From Dethiobacter sp. (GTDB lineage Bacteria > Bacillota_D > Dethiobacteria > Dethiobacterales > Dethiobacteraceae): a stretch of 6,428 nt of DNA. Shown here piece after piece: positions 1-6,169 of this stretch (positions are counted from its first letter, which is position 1; each line of letters begins with the position of its first letter). A program made the translations under genes and the position numbers. The stretch lies in assembly GCA_018333395.1 (NCBI GenBank), contig JAGXSQ010000152.1, forward strand, positions 1 through 6,428. Reading direction: 5' to 3'. The notes beneath the pieces were generated by a model, which did not search any database, was not told where the DNA came from, and saw nothing but the letters and a program-made list of their open reading frames with translations.

Positions 1-477
1 CGAATGGCAGATTTCCAACTTACTCAATTTTGTGCTGCTAACTCCAGTCACAGCGATCCAAAAGTTAGAGCACTGCTTGAAGTTGCCTGCTCATGCGTGA
101 CTTTGCTCGAATTTAACGGCCCATTGAGTTTTGCTGTAATCGCCGATTTTGAGCAGATGATGCGCGAACGCTTAAAAGATGACAAGGAGTTCATCATTCT
201 CGACTTTTCCAATATGCCACAGATTGATTTGTCTGCCACGCGGGCTGTGGAGACAATTATCTTTGATGCGCTTGCAAAAGGGAAAAGAGTGTATTTGGCA
301 GGGATGAGCCCTAAGGTGATAAGTGTGATCAGATCTTTCTGTGACCAACAGTGTATTTCAGACGCGATGTGTTTTGAGACAGCGGTGGAGGCGCTGGAAA
401 CGGTCATCTCTTCCCGGGAGGAACTCTGCTGCTTGCAGCATGCCGCCACTTCCCGGTCAGAAATAATAAATAGTTAA
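1..477 (+). CDS. C-terminal STAS domain, probably the end of a SulP-family anion transporter (5' partial)
   Basis: The frame is open to the left edge (CGA precedes the ATG at 4), so this is probably the tail of a longer gene rather than a 157-residue protein starting at 4. Numbering from that ATG, residues 33-135 look like a STAS domain: LEFNGPLSF opens the fold, FIILDFSNMPQIDLSATRAVE (63-83) is the central strand and loop, and KRVYLAGMSPKV follows. The LE-x-NGPLSF opening and the IILDFSN-x-P-x-ID-x-S spacing resemble STAS domains at the cytoplasmic C-terminus of SulP transporters more than stand-alone anti-sigma antagonists; the RMADFQ lead-in fits the linker after the last membrane helix. 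Ser77 lies where SpoIIAA-type STAS proteins are phosphorylated. The last 20 or so residues are a low-conservation tail with a Cys-Cys pair. The transported ion cannot be told. The gene seems unrelated to folate synthesis. Confidence 0.75.
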   Translation, partial: RMADFQLTQFCAANSSHSDPKVRALLEVACSCVTLLEFNGPLSFAVIADFEQMMRERLKDDKEFIILDFSNMPQIDLSATRAVETIIFDALAKGKRVYLAGMSPKVISVIRSFCDQQCISDAMCFETAVEALETVISSREELCCLQHAATSRSEIINS

Positions 478-492
478 TTTCATGAGCTTTTA

Positions 493-533
493 GTCATTTG
501 CGGTAAAATAATAGCTGAAGCAGGGATAATGAC
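493..533 (+). promoter_or_regulatory. Candidate folate-operon leader: interrupted inverted repeat with -10-like boxes
   Basis: The 98 bases between the STAS gene and folE (478-575) are AT-rich and are the only plausible place for an operon promoter. GTCATT at 493-498 is matched by AATGAC at 528-533; adding TGC (499-501) with GCA (520-522) gives a 9-base-pair stem with a 5-base bulge. Two -10-like boxes lie inside, TAAAAT at 504-509 and GATAAT at 525-530, but neither has a convincing -35 box at 16-18 bases. No T-run follows the stem, so it is not an ordinary terminator. I see no resemblance to the tetrahydrofolate riboswitch core. The promoter assignment is inference. Confidence 0.25.
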
Positions 534-565
534 CGGAAAAGCGAATAAAAGAAAAAAAATGCCTT

Positions 566-570
566 GGAGG
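566..570 (+). promoter_or_regulatory. Ribosome binding site deciding the folE start
   Basis: GGAGG lies five bases before the ATG at 576. An in-frame TTG at 564 overlaps this site and has no site of its own, so the ATG is the better start. Confidence 0.85.
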
Positions 571-575
571 CTCAC

Positions 576-1145
576 ATGATTGACCAAGAAAAAATTCAGG
601 TTGCTGTGCGGATGATTCTGGAAGCTATTGGTGAAGACCCGGAGCGGGAGGGCTTAAAAGATACGCCTTCGCGAGTGGCGAAAATGTATGCGGAAGTATT
701 TTCTGGATTGCACTGCGACCCTTGTGACCATTTGGAAACCTGTTTTTATGAGGAACGGCATGATGAAATGGTGCTAATCAAAGACATTAGTATCTATTCC
801 ATGTGCGAACATCACCTGCTGCCTTTTTACGGTAAAGCTCATGTGGCCTACATTCCCAATCCCGCCAAAATCACCGGATTGAGTAAAATGGTGCGTGTAG
901 TGGAGACGTTGGCTCGCCGTCCGCAGTTGCAGGAGCGGCTTACCACTCAAATTGCCGATACGATCATGAAAAAGTTGGAAAGTAAGGGAGTAGTGGTGGT
1001 GATCGAAGCAGAGCATCTGTGTATGACAATTCGCGGTGTAAAGAAGCCTGGTTCAACCACAGTCACCTCTGCGGTGCGCGGTATTTTTCGGACTAATCAT
1101 TTGACGCGGGCAGAAGCCTTCTCGCTCATCAAAGGCAATTCGTAA
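576..1145 (+). CDS. folE: GTP cyclohydrolase I, type IA (FolE)
   Basis: The enzyme opens the ring of GTP and rearranges it to 7,8-dihydroneopterin triphosphate with release of formate, the first step of the pterin branch, in the cytoplasm. The 189-residue protein has the length of short bacterial FolE enzymes. Visible signatures are [15 protein letters not shown] (20-34), the zinc and active-site block [19 protein letters not shown] (76-94), [10 protein letters not shown] (101-110), RPQLQERLT (115-123) and [17 protein letters not shown] (144-160). Cys77, His80 and Cys149 match the three zinc ligands of the family; His79 and His147 match conserved active-site histidines. This is the zinc-dependent FolE, not the unrelated FolE2 (FolE-IB). 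The ATG at 576 is chosen over the TTG at 564 because of the GGAGG just upstream. The stop TAA shares a base with the start of the next gene (TAATG). It appears to be the first gene of the folate operon. Confidence 0.97.
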   Translation: MIDQEKIQVAVRMILEAIGEDPEREGLKDTPSRVAKMYAEVFSGLHCDPCDHLETCFYEERHDEMVLIKDISIYSMCEHHLLPFYGKAHVAYIPNPAKITGLSKMVRVVETLARRPQLQERLTTQIADTIMKKLESKGVVVVIEAEHLCMTIRGVKKPGSTTVTSAVRGIFRTNHLTRAEAFSLIKGNS

Positions 1146-1633
1146 TGGAAGTAGTGCAAAAGTTGCTCCAGGATCCCGATTATCTGTACTATTTGTCGCT
1201 TACTAAAAATTATGAGAGCGGCAGGCGTTATTGCTGCCACAACTTTAGCCATTTGCTCGATGTGGCCCGGATTGCTTGGATTCTTTGTTTGGAGCGCCAA
1301 ATTAAGCTTTCTCGTCCCGTAGTGTATGCCGCGGCGCTGTTGCACGACATTGGGCGGTTTGCTCAGCATGAAGATGAAAGCATTGATCATGCCGCAGAAA
1401 GTGCTTCGTTGGCAGAGCCTCTCCTTACCAGGCACGGTTTTTCCGCGGCCGAAACTAAGCTTATCCTGCAGGCCATCCTTGTCCACCGTCAGACGCCTGA
1501 GACGGTAACCGATTTGCTTGGTGCGGTGCTGGCTGAAGCAGATGACCTGTCCCGCCTTTGCTATAACTGTTCCGCCCAGGCGGGCTGCTACAAAGCAAAA
1601 AGGATGCCGACTTTAAATGGCATCCAGTACTGA
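1145..1633 (+). CDS. HD-domain metal-dependent phosphohydrolase embedded in the folate operon
   Basis: This 162-residue protein has an HD-domain pattern: HNFSH (32-36), LLHDIGR (65-71) with the His67-Asp68 pair, DHAAES (81-86), a further histidine at 114 in ILVHR, and AEADDLSR (130-137), where Asp133 or Asp134 would be the last metal ligand. HD domains bind one or two divalent metals and usually hydrolyse phosphate esters. There is no signal peptide or membrane segment, so it should be cytoplasmic. The C-terminus has Cys139, Cys142 and Cys148 (C-x2-C-x5-C) and a basic stretch. The start overlaps the folE stop by one base with only a weak AAAGG site upstream, so translation is probably coupled to folE. 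Its substrate cannot be read from the sequence. The position between folE and folP suggests it may act on a pterin phosphate, perhaps dihydroneopterin triphosphate; a housekeeping nucleotide or nucleoside-phosphate hydrolase is the main alternative. Confidence 0.85.
   Translation: MEVVQKLLQDPDYLYYLSLTKNYESGRRYCCHNFSHLLDVARIAWILCLERQIKLSRPVVYAAALLHDIGRFAQHEDESIDHAAESASLAEPLLTRHGFSAAETKLILQAILVHRQTPETVTDLLGAVLAEADDLSRLCYNCSAQAGCYKAKRMPTLNGIQY
1602..1625 (+). repeat. Perfect 7-base inverted repeat at the HD gene/folP junction
   Basis: GGATGCC at 1602-1608 is followed after ten bases by GGCATCC at 1619-1625. In RNA this would be a 7-base-pair hairpin at the end of the HD coding region, 12 bases before the folP ribosome binding site. 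No T-run follows, so it is not a typical intrinsic terminator. It contains an alternative in-frame ATG for folP (1617) within the loop and stem. It could be a processing or stability element or chance; the pairing is visible, the function is not. Confidence 0.4.
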
Positions 1634-1637
1634 TTGC

Positions 1638-1642
1638 GGAGG
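1638..1642 (+). promoter_or_regulatory. Ribosome binding site deciding the folP start
   Basis: GGAGG lies four bases before the ATG at 1647. The earlier in-frame ATG at 1617 lies in the hairpin and has no Shine-Dalgarno sequence, and the ten residues it would add do not resemble the start of FolP proteins. Confidence 0.8.
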
Positions 1643-1646
1643 AATT

Positions 1647-2471
1647 ATGCAACATAGACTTACCCTTAAAGGCAGAACGTATGATTTAGCGGGAAACACG
1701 CTGATTATGGGTATCTTGAATGTCACCCCGGACTCTTTTTCTGATGGTGGCCTTTACTTTGACACTGGGCGTGCAGTGGAACATGCTTTGCGCATGGTGG
1801 AAGAAGGTGCCCAGATCATCGACATTGGCGGCGAATCCACCCGTCCCGGGTACAGGCCGCTCACAGGCAATGAAGAACGGGCGCGGGTTATACCGGTGAT
1901 CCGTGCCGTCTGCAGCGCGACTGAGGTGCCTGTTTCGGTTGATACAGCTAAGGCAGAAGTGGCTGCAGCCGCTCTAGATGTGGGGGCGGCTATGTTAAAT
2001 GATGTGTGGGGCGGTCAGAAAGACAATGGGCTGCTCAAGCTGGCGGCTGCTGCCAATGTTCCGATCTGTTTAATGCATAACCGCGAAGAAGCGGTGTATC
2101 GGGACTTAATTGCAGAGATTAAAGCTGACCTGCTAAAGAGCGTGGCTTTGGCGGTGGAGAGCGGCGTTAGCAAAGAGAAGATTATTTTAGATCCCGGCAT
2201 TGGTTTTGCTAAAACAGTGGACCATAATTTGCAGGTGCTAAAATATTTGCATGAATATACCACGCTGGGTCATCCTCTGCTTTTAGGTACCTCACGTAAA
2301 TCATTTATCGGAAAAGTACTGGATTTGCCGGTGGAACAGCGGGAGGAAGGGACTGCTGCCACAGTGGCATATGGCATTTGCCGCGGCGTCAGCATCGTCC
2401 GCGTTCATAATGTGCAATACATGAGCCGAGTAGCGCGTATGACAGACGCCATGCTCCGGGGTGGGTGCTGA
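1647..2471 (+). CDS. folP: Dihydropteroate synthase (FolP)
   Basis: The enzyme condenses 6-hydroxymethyl-7,8-dihydropterin diphosphate with p-aminobenzoate to give dihydropteroate, so it is the point where the two branches encoded here meet, and it is the sulfonamide target. The 274-residue protein is of normal length and folds as a TIM barrel. Signatures in order: GILNVTPDSFSDGG (22-35) with the magnesium-binding Asn25, DIGGESTRPG (59-68), SVDT (97-100), NDVWGG (118-123), MHN (143-145), DPGIGFAKT (182-190), GTSRKSFIG (214-222) with Lys218, and RVHNV (252-256). All expected pterin and diphosphate contacts appear intact. I see no insertion in the two N-terminal substrate loops, so nothing in the sequence suggests Sul-type resistance, though point changes cannot be judged by eye. 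folP starts 13 bases after the HD gene and ends one base before the folB start. Confidence 0.97.
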   Translation: MQHRLTLKGRTYDLAGNTLIMGILNVTPDSFSDGGLYFDTGRAVEHALRMVEEGAQIIDIGGESTRPGYRPLTGNEERARVIPVIRAVCSATEVPVSVDTAKAEVAAAALDVGAAMLNDVWGGQKDNGLLKLAAAANVPICLMHNREEAVYRDLIAEIKADLLKSVALAVESGVSKEKIILDPGIGFAKTVDHNLQVLKYLHEYTTLGHPLLLGTSRKSFIGKVLDLPVEQREEGTAATVAYGICRGVSIVRVHNVQYMSRVARMTDAMLRGGC

Positions 2472-2472
2472 A

Positions 2473-2829
2473 ATGGATAAAATTATCTTAGAAAATATGC
2501 AATTTTACGGTTATCATGGTGTCCTGGCCGAAGAAAAACGTCTGGGGCAGCGTTTTACTGTTAGTCTCGTTGTGTATACAGATATCAGAGCTGCTGCCCA
2601 AAATGATGATTTGGCTAAAGCCATCAATTATGCAGAGTGCTATGCTGCCGTCAAAAAGATCATGGAAGGCACACCGGTTAAGCTCTTGGAAACATTGGCG
2701 GAAAGCATCGCCGCCGATATTCTCTCCCTAGGAGCACTTGCTGTGCAAGTAACCGTGAAAAAATTGCATCCCCCCATCTCCGGGCAGCTTGATTTTGCCG
2801 CAGTGACGATTGAAAGGAGCCTCCTCTAA
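2473..2829 (+). CDS. folB: Dihydroneopterin aldolase (FolB)
   Basis: The enzyme cleaves 7,8-dihydroneopterin to 6-hydroxymethyl-7,8-dihydropterin and glycolaldehyde. It needs neither metal nor Schiff base and normally forms an octamer. The 118-residue protein begins with the family opening ENMQFYGYHGVLAEE (7-21) and continues with KRLGQRF, DDLAKAINYAE (45-55), VKLLETLAE (69-77) and VKKLHPPISG (95-104). By comparison with characterised Gram-positive enzymes, Glu21, Tyr53, Glu73 and Lys97 occupy the substrate-binding and catalytic positions. The ATG at 2473 gives the usual N-terminus; an in-frame GTG at 2461 would add four residues and overlap folP. The upstream site is only a G-rich GGGGTG, so translation probably depends on ribosomes ending folP (TGA, one base, ATG). 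It is a separate gene, not fused to folK as in some clostridia. The substrate must already be dephosphorylated, a step with no assigned enzyme here. Confidence 0.95.
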   Translation: MDKIILENMQFYGYHGVLAEEKRLGQRFTVSLVVYTDIRAAAQNDDLAKAINYAECYAAVKKIMEGTPVKLLETLAESIAADILSLGALAVQVTVKKLHPPISGQLDFAAVTIERSLL

Positions 2830-3296
2830 TGGCTTGCGCTTTCCTTGGCTTGGGCAGCAACATGGGTGACCGTCAAAGAGAACTGGATTTCGCCCTGGAA
2901 ACGCTGCGCAATCATGCTGACATCACGCTCATTAAGGCAGCCCCCATACTAGAGACTGACCCGGTCGGCTATTTGGAGCAAGCTAAATTTTTGAACACTG
3001 TAGTGGAAATCGAAACTGCTTTGGAGCCAGCCTTGCTCCTTGCAGCCTTGCAGCAGATTGAAGACGACGCCGGTCGCGTCCGTACTGTTTGCTGGGGCCC
3101 GCGAACACTAGATATTGACATTCTTCTCTATGATAATTTGGTGCTATCCGAACCGAATTTAATCATTCCCCACCCTCAGCTGCGTCAACGGGAATTTGTG
3201 CTTGTCCCTTTGGCACACCTTGCACCGAATCTGCCAGTTCCGCCGGATAACCGCACCGTCCGGGAACTCCTGGACCAATACCAGCAAAGCAGGTGA
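2829..3296 (+). CDS. folK: 6-hydroxymethyl-7,8-dihydropterin pyrophosphokinase (FolK)
   Basis: The enzyme transfers diphosphate from ATP to 6-hydroxymethyl-dihydropterin, producing the pterin substrate of FolP. The 155-residue protein has normal length. Signatures: [12 protein letters not shown] (4-15), [15 protein letters not shown] (42-56) for pterin binding, GRVR (82-85), [14 protein letters not shown] (89-102) with the two magnesium-binding aspartates Asp95 and Asp97 and the catalytic Arg92, and [15 protein letters not shown] (114-128). Between the GRVR arginines and WGPR the loop reads TVC; Cys88 stands where an arginine is common in the family. The start overlaps the folB stop by one base (TAATG). 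An AAAGGAG site at 2813-2819 lies nine bases upstream and is followed directly by CCTCCT, which could partly mask it in a small hairpin. The stop lies inside the pabA ribosome binding site. Confidence 0.96.
   Translation: MACAFLGLGSNMGDRQRELDFALETLRNHADITLIKAAPILETDPVGYLEQAKFLNTVVEIETALEPALLLAALQQIEDDAGRVRTVCWGPRTLDIDILLYDNLVLSEPNLIIPHPQLRQREFVLVPLAHLAPNLPVPPDNRTVRELLDQYQQSR
3291..3296 (+). promoter_or_regulatory. Ribosome binding site deciding the pabA start, overlapping the folK stop
   Basis: AGGTGA sits four bases before the ATG at 3301, and its last three bases are the folK stop codon. It supports 3301 over the second ATG at 3310, which is 13 bases away, and over the far-upstream in-frame ATG at 3196, whose extra residues lie in the folK reading region and are not PabA-like. 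Confidence 0.7.
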
Positions 3297-3300
3297 CTTG

Positions 3301-3903
3301 ATGCTGCTCATGGTTGACAACTATGACTCTTTCACATATAACTTGGTTCAGTTCCTAGGCGAACTTGGTGCCGACATCCGCGTTTTCCGCAACAAAAGCA
3401 TTGCCCCTGAAGAAGTGGCTAAATTGAATCCCGCTCACATTATCATCTCCCCGGGGCCATGTACACCAAATGAAGCCGGAGTTTCCATGGAGATTATCCG
3501 TCGTTACTCCGGAAAAATCCCCATCCTAGGCATCTGCCTCGGTCATCAAAGCTTAGGGCAAGTCTTTGGCGGTCAGGTTATTCGGGCGTTACGGCCTGTG
3601 CACGGTAAAAACTCGCTGATCTACCACGGCGGCTGCGGCGTCTTCGCCGGCCTGCCCGCACCTTTTTCCGCGACCCGCTATCACTCCTTAGTGGTTGAGA
3701 GAGAAACCCTTCCTGATTGCCTGGAAATTACGGCTGAAACCAAGGAAGGTGAAATTATGGGGTTGCGACATAAGCATATTGCTTATCTGGAAGGCGTGCA
3801 GTTTCATCCCGAAGCCATTCTCACAGAACACGGCCTGAGTCTGCTGGCTAACTTCCTGCGCTATAAGCTCAGCAGGAAGGAGGAATCGTTATGTCTTGTC
3901 TAA
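3301..3903 (+). CDS. pabA: Aminodeoxychorismate synthase, glutamine amidotransferase subunit (PabA)
   Basis: PabA hydrolyses glutamine and passes ammonia to PabB for amination of chorismate. The 200-residue protein is a class I glutamine amidotransferase of the TrpG/PabA type. It opens with [20 protein letters not shown] (1-20), then ISPGPCTP (49-56) forms the oxyanion loop, GICLGHQ (77-83) holds the nucleophile Cys79, HGKNS (101-105) and RYHSL (126-130) are family motifs, and [11 protein letters not shown] (168-178) supplies His169 and Glu171 of the catalytic triad. PabA and the TrpG subunit of anthranilate synthase are hard to tell apart by sequence, and some bacilli use one protein for both; the folate context and the following pabB favour the PabA role, but dual use is possible. 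The last 13 bases overlap pabB, which suits production of two subunits of one complex. Confidence 0.93.
   Translation: MLLMVDNYDSFTYNLVQFLGELGADIRVFRNKSIAPEEVAKLNPAHIIISPGPCTPNEAGVSMEIIRRYSGKIPILGICLGHQSLGQVFGGQVIRALRPVHGKNSLIYHGGCGVFAGLPAPFSATRYHSLVVERETLPDCLEITAETKEGEIMGLRHKHIAYLEGVQFHPEAILTEHGLSLLANFLRYKLSRKEESLCLV
3877..3883 (+). promoter_or_regulatory. Strong ribosome binding site of pabB inside pabA
   Basis: AAGGAGG lies seven bases before the ATG at 3891, a near-ideal Shine-Dalgarno arrangement located wholly in the pabA coding region. It makes the 13-base overlap of the two genes credible. Confidence 0.85.
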
Positions 3904-5318
3904 AACCGTTGGTGGAGGAAATTACGCTAGACTGCCCGCCAGACCAGCTCTTTGCTGCTTTTATCAACGACCCGTATCCTTTCTGGCTCGACAGCAGCCT
4001 GCCCGGCGGGGAAATGGGTCGCTGGTCGTTTATGGGCAGCAATCCTTTTATGCTCTTGAAGACATATGCTCGCCGGATTGTGCTTGAAGAGGAGGGCATT
4101 ACCCGTTCCTTTTCCGCCAACCCTTTTGAGGTGCTGCGGCAATGTTTGCAGCGCTTCAGCTTGGAGCGCGGCGACTTGCATATTCCTTTTTTGGGTGGTG
4201 CCGTAGGTTTTTTTTCCTACGATTTGGGCCGTATGGTGGAAAACTTGCCTGAACAGACTGAGGATGATTTAAACGTCCCGGATGTTTATCTGGGTTTTTA
4301 TCATGCTTTCGTCGCCATCGACCATACAGAAAACCGCGCTTTTCTTGTCGCTTCCGGCCATCCTCTCCAGGGAGAGGAAGCGGCTGCCAAGGCGTCGGTT
4401 GGACTGGTCAGCTTGCGGAAAAAAATGCGGCAGCAGCTAATTCTGCCGGACCCTTGGTCCGAGCCGGAGATTGCTGCTGCCGACATTCAAACATTTTTCA
4501 GCTCCCATGCTTATGGAGAAGCGGTGGAGCGTATCCGCGACTATATTATCGCCGGCGACATCTACCAGGCAAATATGACGCAACGTTTTGATGCGCCTCT
4601 GCGCATGCCGCCCTTTCAGCTCTACCGTCGCCTGCGCCAAGTTAACCCGGCACCGTTTGCCGCCTATCTAGACTGCGGCCATGATTTGCGCGTACTCTGC
4701 TCTTCGCCGGAGCGGTTTGTGCGCTTAGCAGATAATGTGGTGGAAACTCGTCCCATTAAAGGCACACGTCCCCGCGGCAAAACGCCGGAAGAAGATAGTG
4801 CTTTTGGAGAAGAGCTGCTGGCCAGCGAAAAAGATCGAGCTGAACTTGTGATGATTATTGATTTGGAACGAAACGATTTAGGTCGCGTCTGTGCCTATGG
4901 CACAGTAAGCGTGCCGGAGCTTATAGCGCTAGAAAAATACGCCACCGTCTTTCACCTTGTTTCCACCGTGCGCGGCCAATTAGCCCCCGGCAAGGATACG
5001 GTTGATCTGCTTAAGGCAATTTTTCCCGGCGGCTCCATCACCGGTGCGCCAAAAATTCGCGCTATGGAGATTATCGAAGAAGTCGAACCGGTTCGCCGCG
5101 GCGTTTACACCGGTTCTATTGGTTACATAGGCTTTGATGGGCGCGCCGATTTAAATATTGTGATCCGCACTTTCATTAACAAAGGGGATAAGCTTCATCT
5201 TCAGGTGGGCGGTGGGATCGTCTACGATTCCGAGCCCCTGCTGGAATACGAGGAAACTCTCCACAAAGCAAAAGCCCTCCTTAAAAGTCTGGGGGTAAAC
5301 CGCTTTCCGGAGGTGTAA
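3891..5318 (+). CDS. pabB: Aminodeoxychorismate synthase, chorismate-binding subunit (PabB)
   Basis: PabB converts chorismate and ammonia to 4-amino-4-deoxychorismate with PabA as ammonia source. The 475-residue protein has the TrpE/PabB layout: an N-terminal region with FWLDSSL and [10 protein letters not shown] (31-52) and [13 protein letters not shown] (102-114), and a C-terminal chorismate-binding domain from about residue 205. In the latter are [10 protein letters not shown] (222-231), SSPERF (271-276), PIKGTRPRG (288-296), DLERNDLGR (324-332), [11 protein letters not shown] (378-388) and [10 protein letters not shown] (440-449). Lys290 in PIKGT is the residue that separates aminodeoxychorismate synthase from anthranilate synthase, where it is alanine, so this is PabB rather than TrpE. 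LDSS stands in place of the LESS tryptophan-site motif of TrpE. A run of eight T at 4208-4215 codes for the normal GFFSYD motif and the frame stays open through it. The gene ends one base before pabC. Confidence 0.95.
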   Translation: MSCLKPLVEEITLDCPPDQLFAAFINDPYPFWLDSSLPGGEMGRWSFMGSNPFMLLKTYARRIVLEEEGITRSFSANPFEVLRQCLQRFSLERGDLHIPFLGGAVGFFSYDLGRMVENLPEQTEDDLNVPDVYLGFYHAFVAIDHTENRAFLVASGHPLQGEEAAAKASVGLVSLRKKMRQQLILPDPWSEPEIAAADIQTFFSSHAYGEAVERIRDYIIAGDIYQANMTQRFDAPLRMPPFQLYRRLRQVNPAPFAAYLDCGHDLRVLCSSPERFVRLADNVVETRPIKGTRPRGKTPEEDSAFGEELLASEKDRAELVMIIDLERNDLGRVCAYGTVSVPELIALEKYATVFHLVSTVRGQLAPGKDTVDLLKAIFPGGSITGAPKIRAMEIIEEVEPVRRGVYTGSIGYIGFDGRADLNIVIRTFINKGDKLHLQVGGGIVYDSEPLLEYEETLHKAKALLKSLGVNRFPEV

Positions 5319-5319
5319 C

Positions 5320-6156
5320 ATGACTGATTATTCTTTTTTGAACGGAACTCTTACGTCCTCTAGCTCTGCTCAGATTTCCGTCACAGATCGCTCCTATCTT
5401 TTTGGGGACGGTCTTTTTGAAACCATCCTTGTGCAAAACAGCAAACCGCTCTACCTCAGTGAACACCTTAACCGCCTTCGACAGTCGTCCTCTTTCTTTG
5501 CTTATGACCTGCCCTCAGCAGAAGAGCTGGCAGGAGCCATGCAGGCTGTTATCGACGCAAATGCTCTTGAAAGCGGCTCCATGCGGCTTACCGTCTCTCC
5601 CAGAGAAAGCCAAGGACTGCTGGCTAAAATAAACAGCCCACTCAATATCTTGATTACCATCCGCCGCGGTCGACCATACAGGGAAGAACTTTATGAACAG
5701 GGCTTTGTGGTTATCATCGCCCAAACTACCCGCAGAAACGAGCACTCCCCACTATCCCGCCATAAAACCACCAATTTTGCAGACAGTATCCTTGCTAAGC
5801 GAGAAGCTAAGCTTTGCGGAAGTGATGAGGCTATTCTCTTAAATGCCGCCGGCAGGCTGACTGAAGCTGCGGTTGCTAACCTGTTTCTGGTTATAAATGG
5901 CGCAGTGCTTACGCCTCCTGTTGCAGATGGTGTGCTTCCCGGTATTATCCGAGAAAAAGTTTTGGGATTGTGTTCTGACTTAAATATCCCAGCCAGGGAA
6001 CAAACCCTGACCCCTAAAGATATAGAGGAAGCCGAGGAGGCTTTTCTCACAAATTCCCTCTTGGGTGTTATGCCAGTCAGAAAAATTCAGAATGTTAATT
6101 TTATAGCTAAAGTCACGCGGCGGATAGCGGCTGTTTTAGAAATGAAGAACAAATGA
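5320..6156 (+). CDS. pabC: 4-amino-4-deoxychorismate lyase (PabC), fold-type IV PLP enzyme
   Basis: PabC removes pyruvate from aminodeoxychorismate to give p-aminobenzoate. The 278-residue protein belongs to the class IV aminotransferase fold shared with branched-chain and D-amino-acid aminotransferases. Visible motifs: DRSYLFGDGLFETI (23-36), SEHLNRLRQS (47-56), HKTTNFADSILAKREA (148-163) with the PLP-binding Lys149, GRLTEAAVANLFLV (178-191) with Glu182, LTPPVADGVLPGIIRE (197-212) and FLTNSLLGVMPVRKI (242-256). The TNSLLGVMPV segment resembles PabC more than branched-chain aminotransferases, and the position right after pabA and pabB strongly supports the lyase role. By sequence alone an aminotransferase could not be wholly excluded. 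A GGAGG at 5309-5313 lies six bases before the ATG, overlapping the end of pabB. No terminator-like hairpin is visible after the stop. Confidence 0.92.
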   Translation: MTDYSFLNGTLTSSSSAQISVTDRSYLFGDGLFETILVQNSKPLYLSEHLNRLRQSSSFFAYDLPSAEELAGAMQAVIDANALESGSMRLTVSPRESQGLLAKINSPLNILITIRRGRPYREELYEQGFVVIIAQTTRRNEHSPLSRHKTTNFADSILAKREAKLCGSDEAILLNAAGRLTEAAVANLFLVINGAVLTPPVADGVLPGIIREKVLGLCSDLNIPAREQTLTPKDIEEAEEAFLTNSLLGVMPVRKIQNVNFIAKVTRRIAAVLEMKNK

Positions 6157-6169
6157 GAGGAGAGAAAAA

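Noticed and set aside
48..449. Reverse-strand open frame of 133 codons across the STAS gene.
   Set aside because: It lies wholly opposite a recognisable STAS domain, has no family resemblance and no ribosome binding site of note.
478..575. A tetrahydrofolate riboswitch upstream of folE.
   Set aside because: Known examples need roughly this whole length of structured, G-rich sequence. This gap is AT-rich with one weak bulged stem and no matching core.
1572..1584. Short GC-rich palindrome CCGCC-CA-GGCGG in the HD gene.
   Set aside because: The two-base centre cannot form a full hairpin, and it lies within the conserved cysteine-bearing coding region; probably chance.
3196..3300. N-terminal extension of PabA starting at the ATG at 3196.
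   Set aside because: The added residues are an out-of-frame reading of the end of folK. The PabA family starts at the [11 protein letters not shown] segment, and a ribosome binding site is correctly placed for 3301.
3801..3833. Alanine in PabA FHPEA where FHPES is common, as a possible active-site defect.
   Set aside because: The catalytic His169 and Glu171 are intact, and Ala after Glu occurs in functional members of the PabA/TrpG family as far as I recall.
4202..4221. CGTAGG, eight T, CCTACG in pabB: a perfect stem with a T8 loop that could suggest polymerase slippage or a programmed frameshift.
   Set aside because: It encodes the conserved GFFSYD motif of PabB in the normal frame, the frame stays open on both sides, and no product is gained by shifting. 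Codon choice explains it.
5691..6050. Reverse-strand open frame of 119 codons across pabC.
   Set aside because: It is antisense to a well-conserved PLP enzyme, and its translation is low-complexity and Ser/Ala-rich with no recognisable domain.
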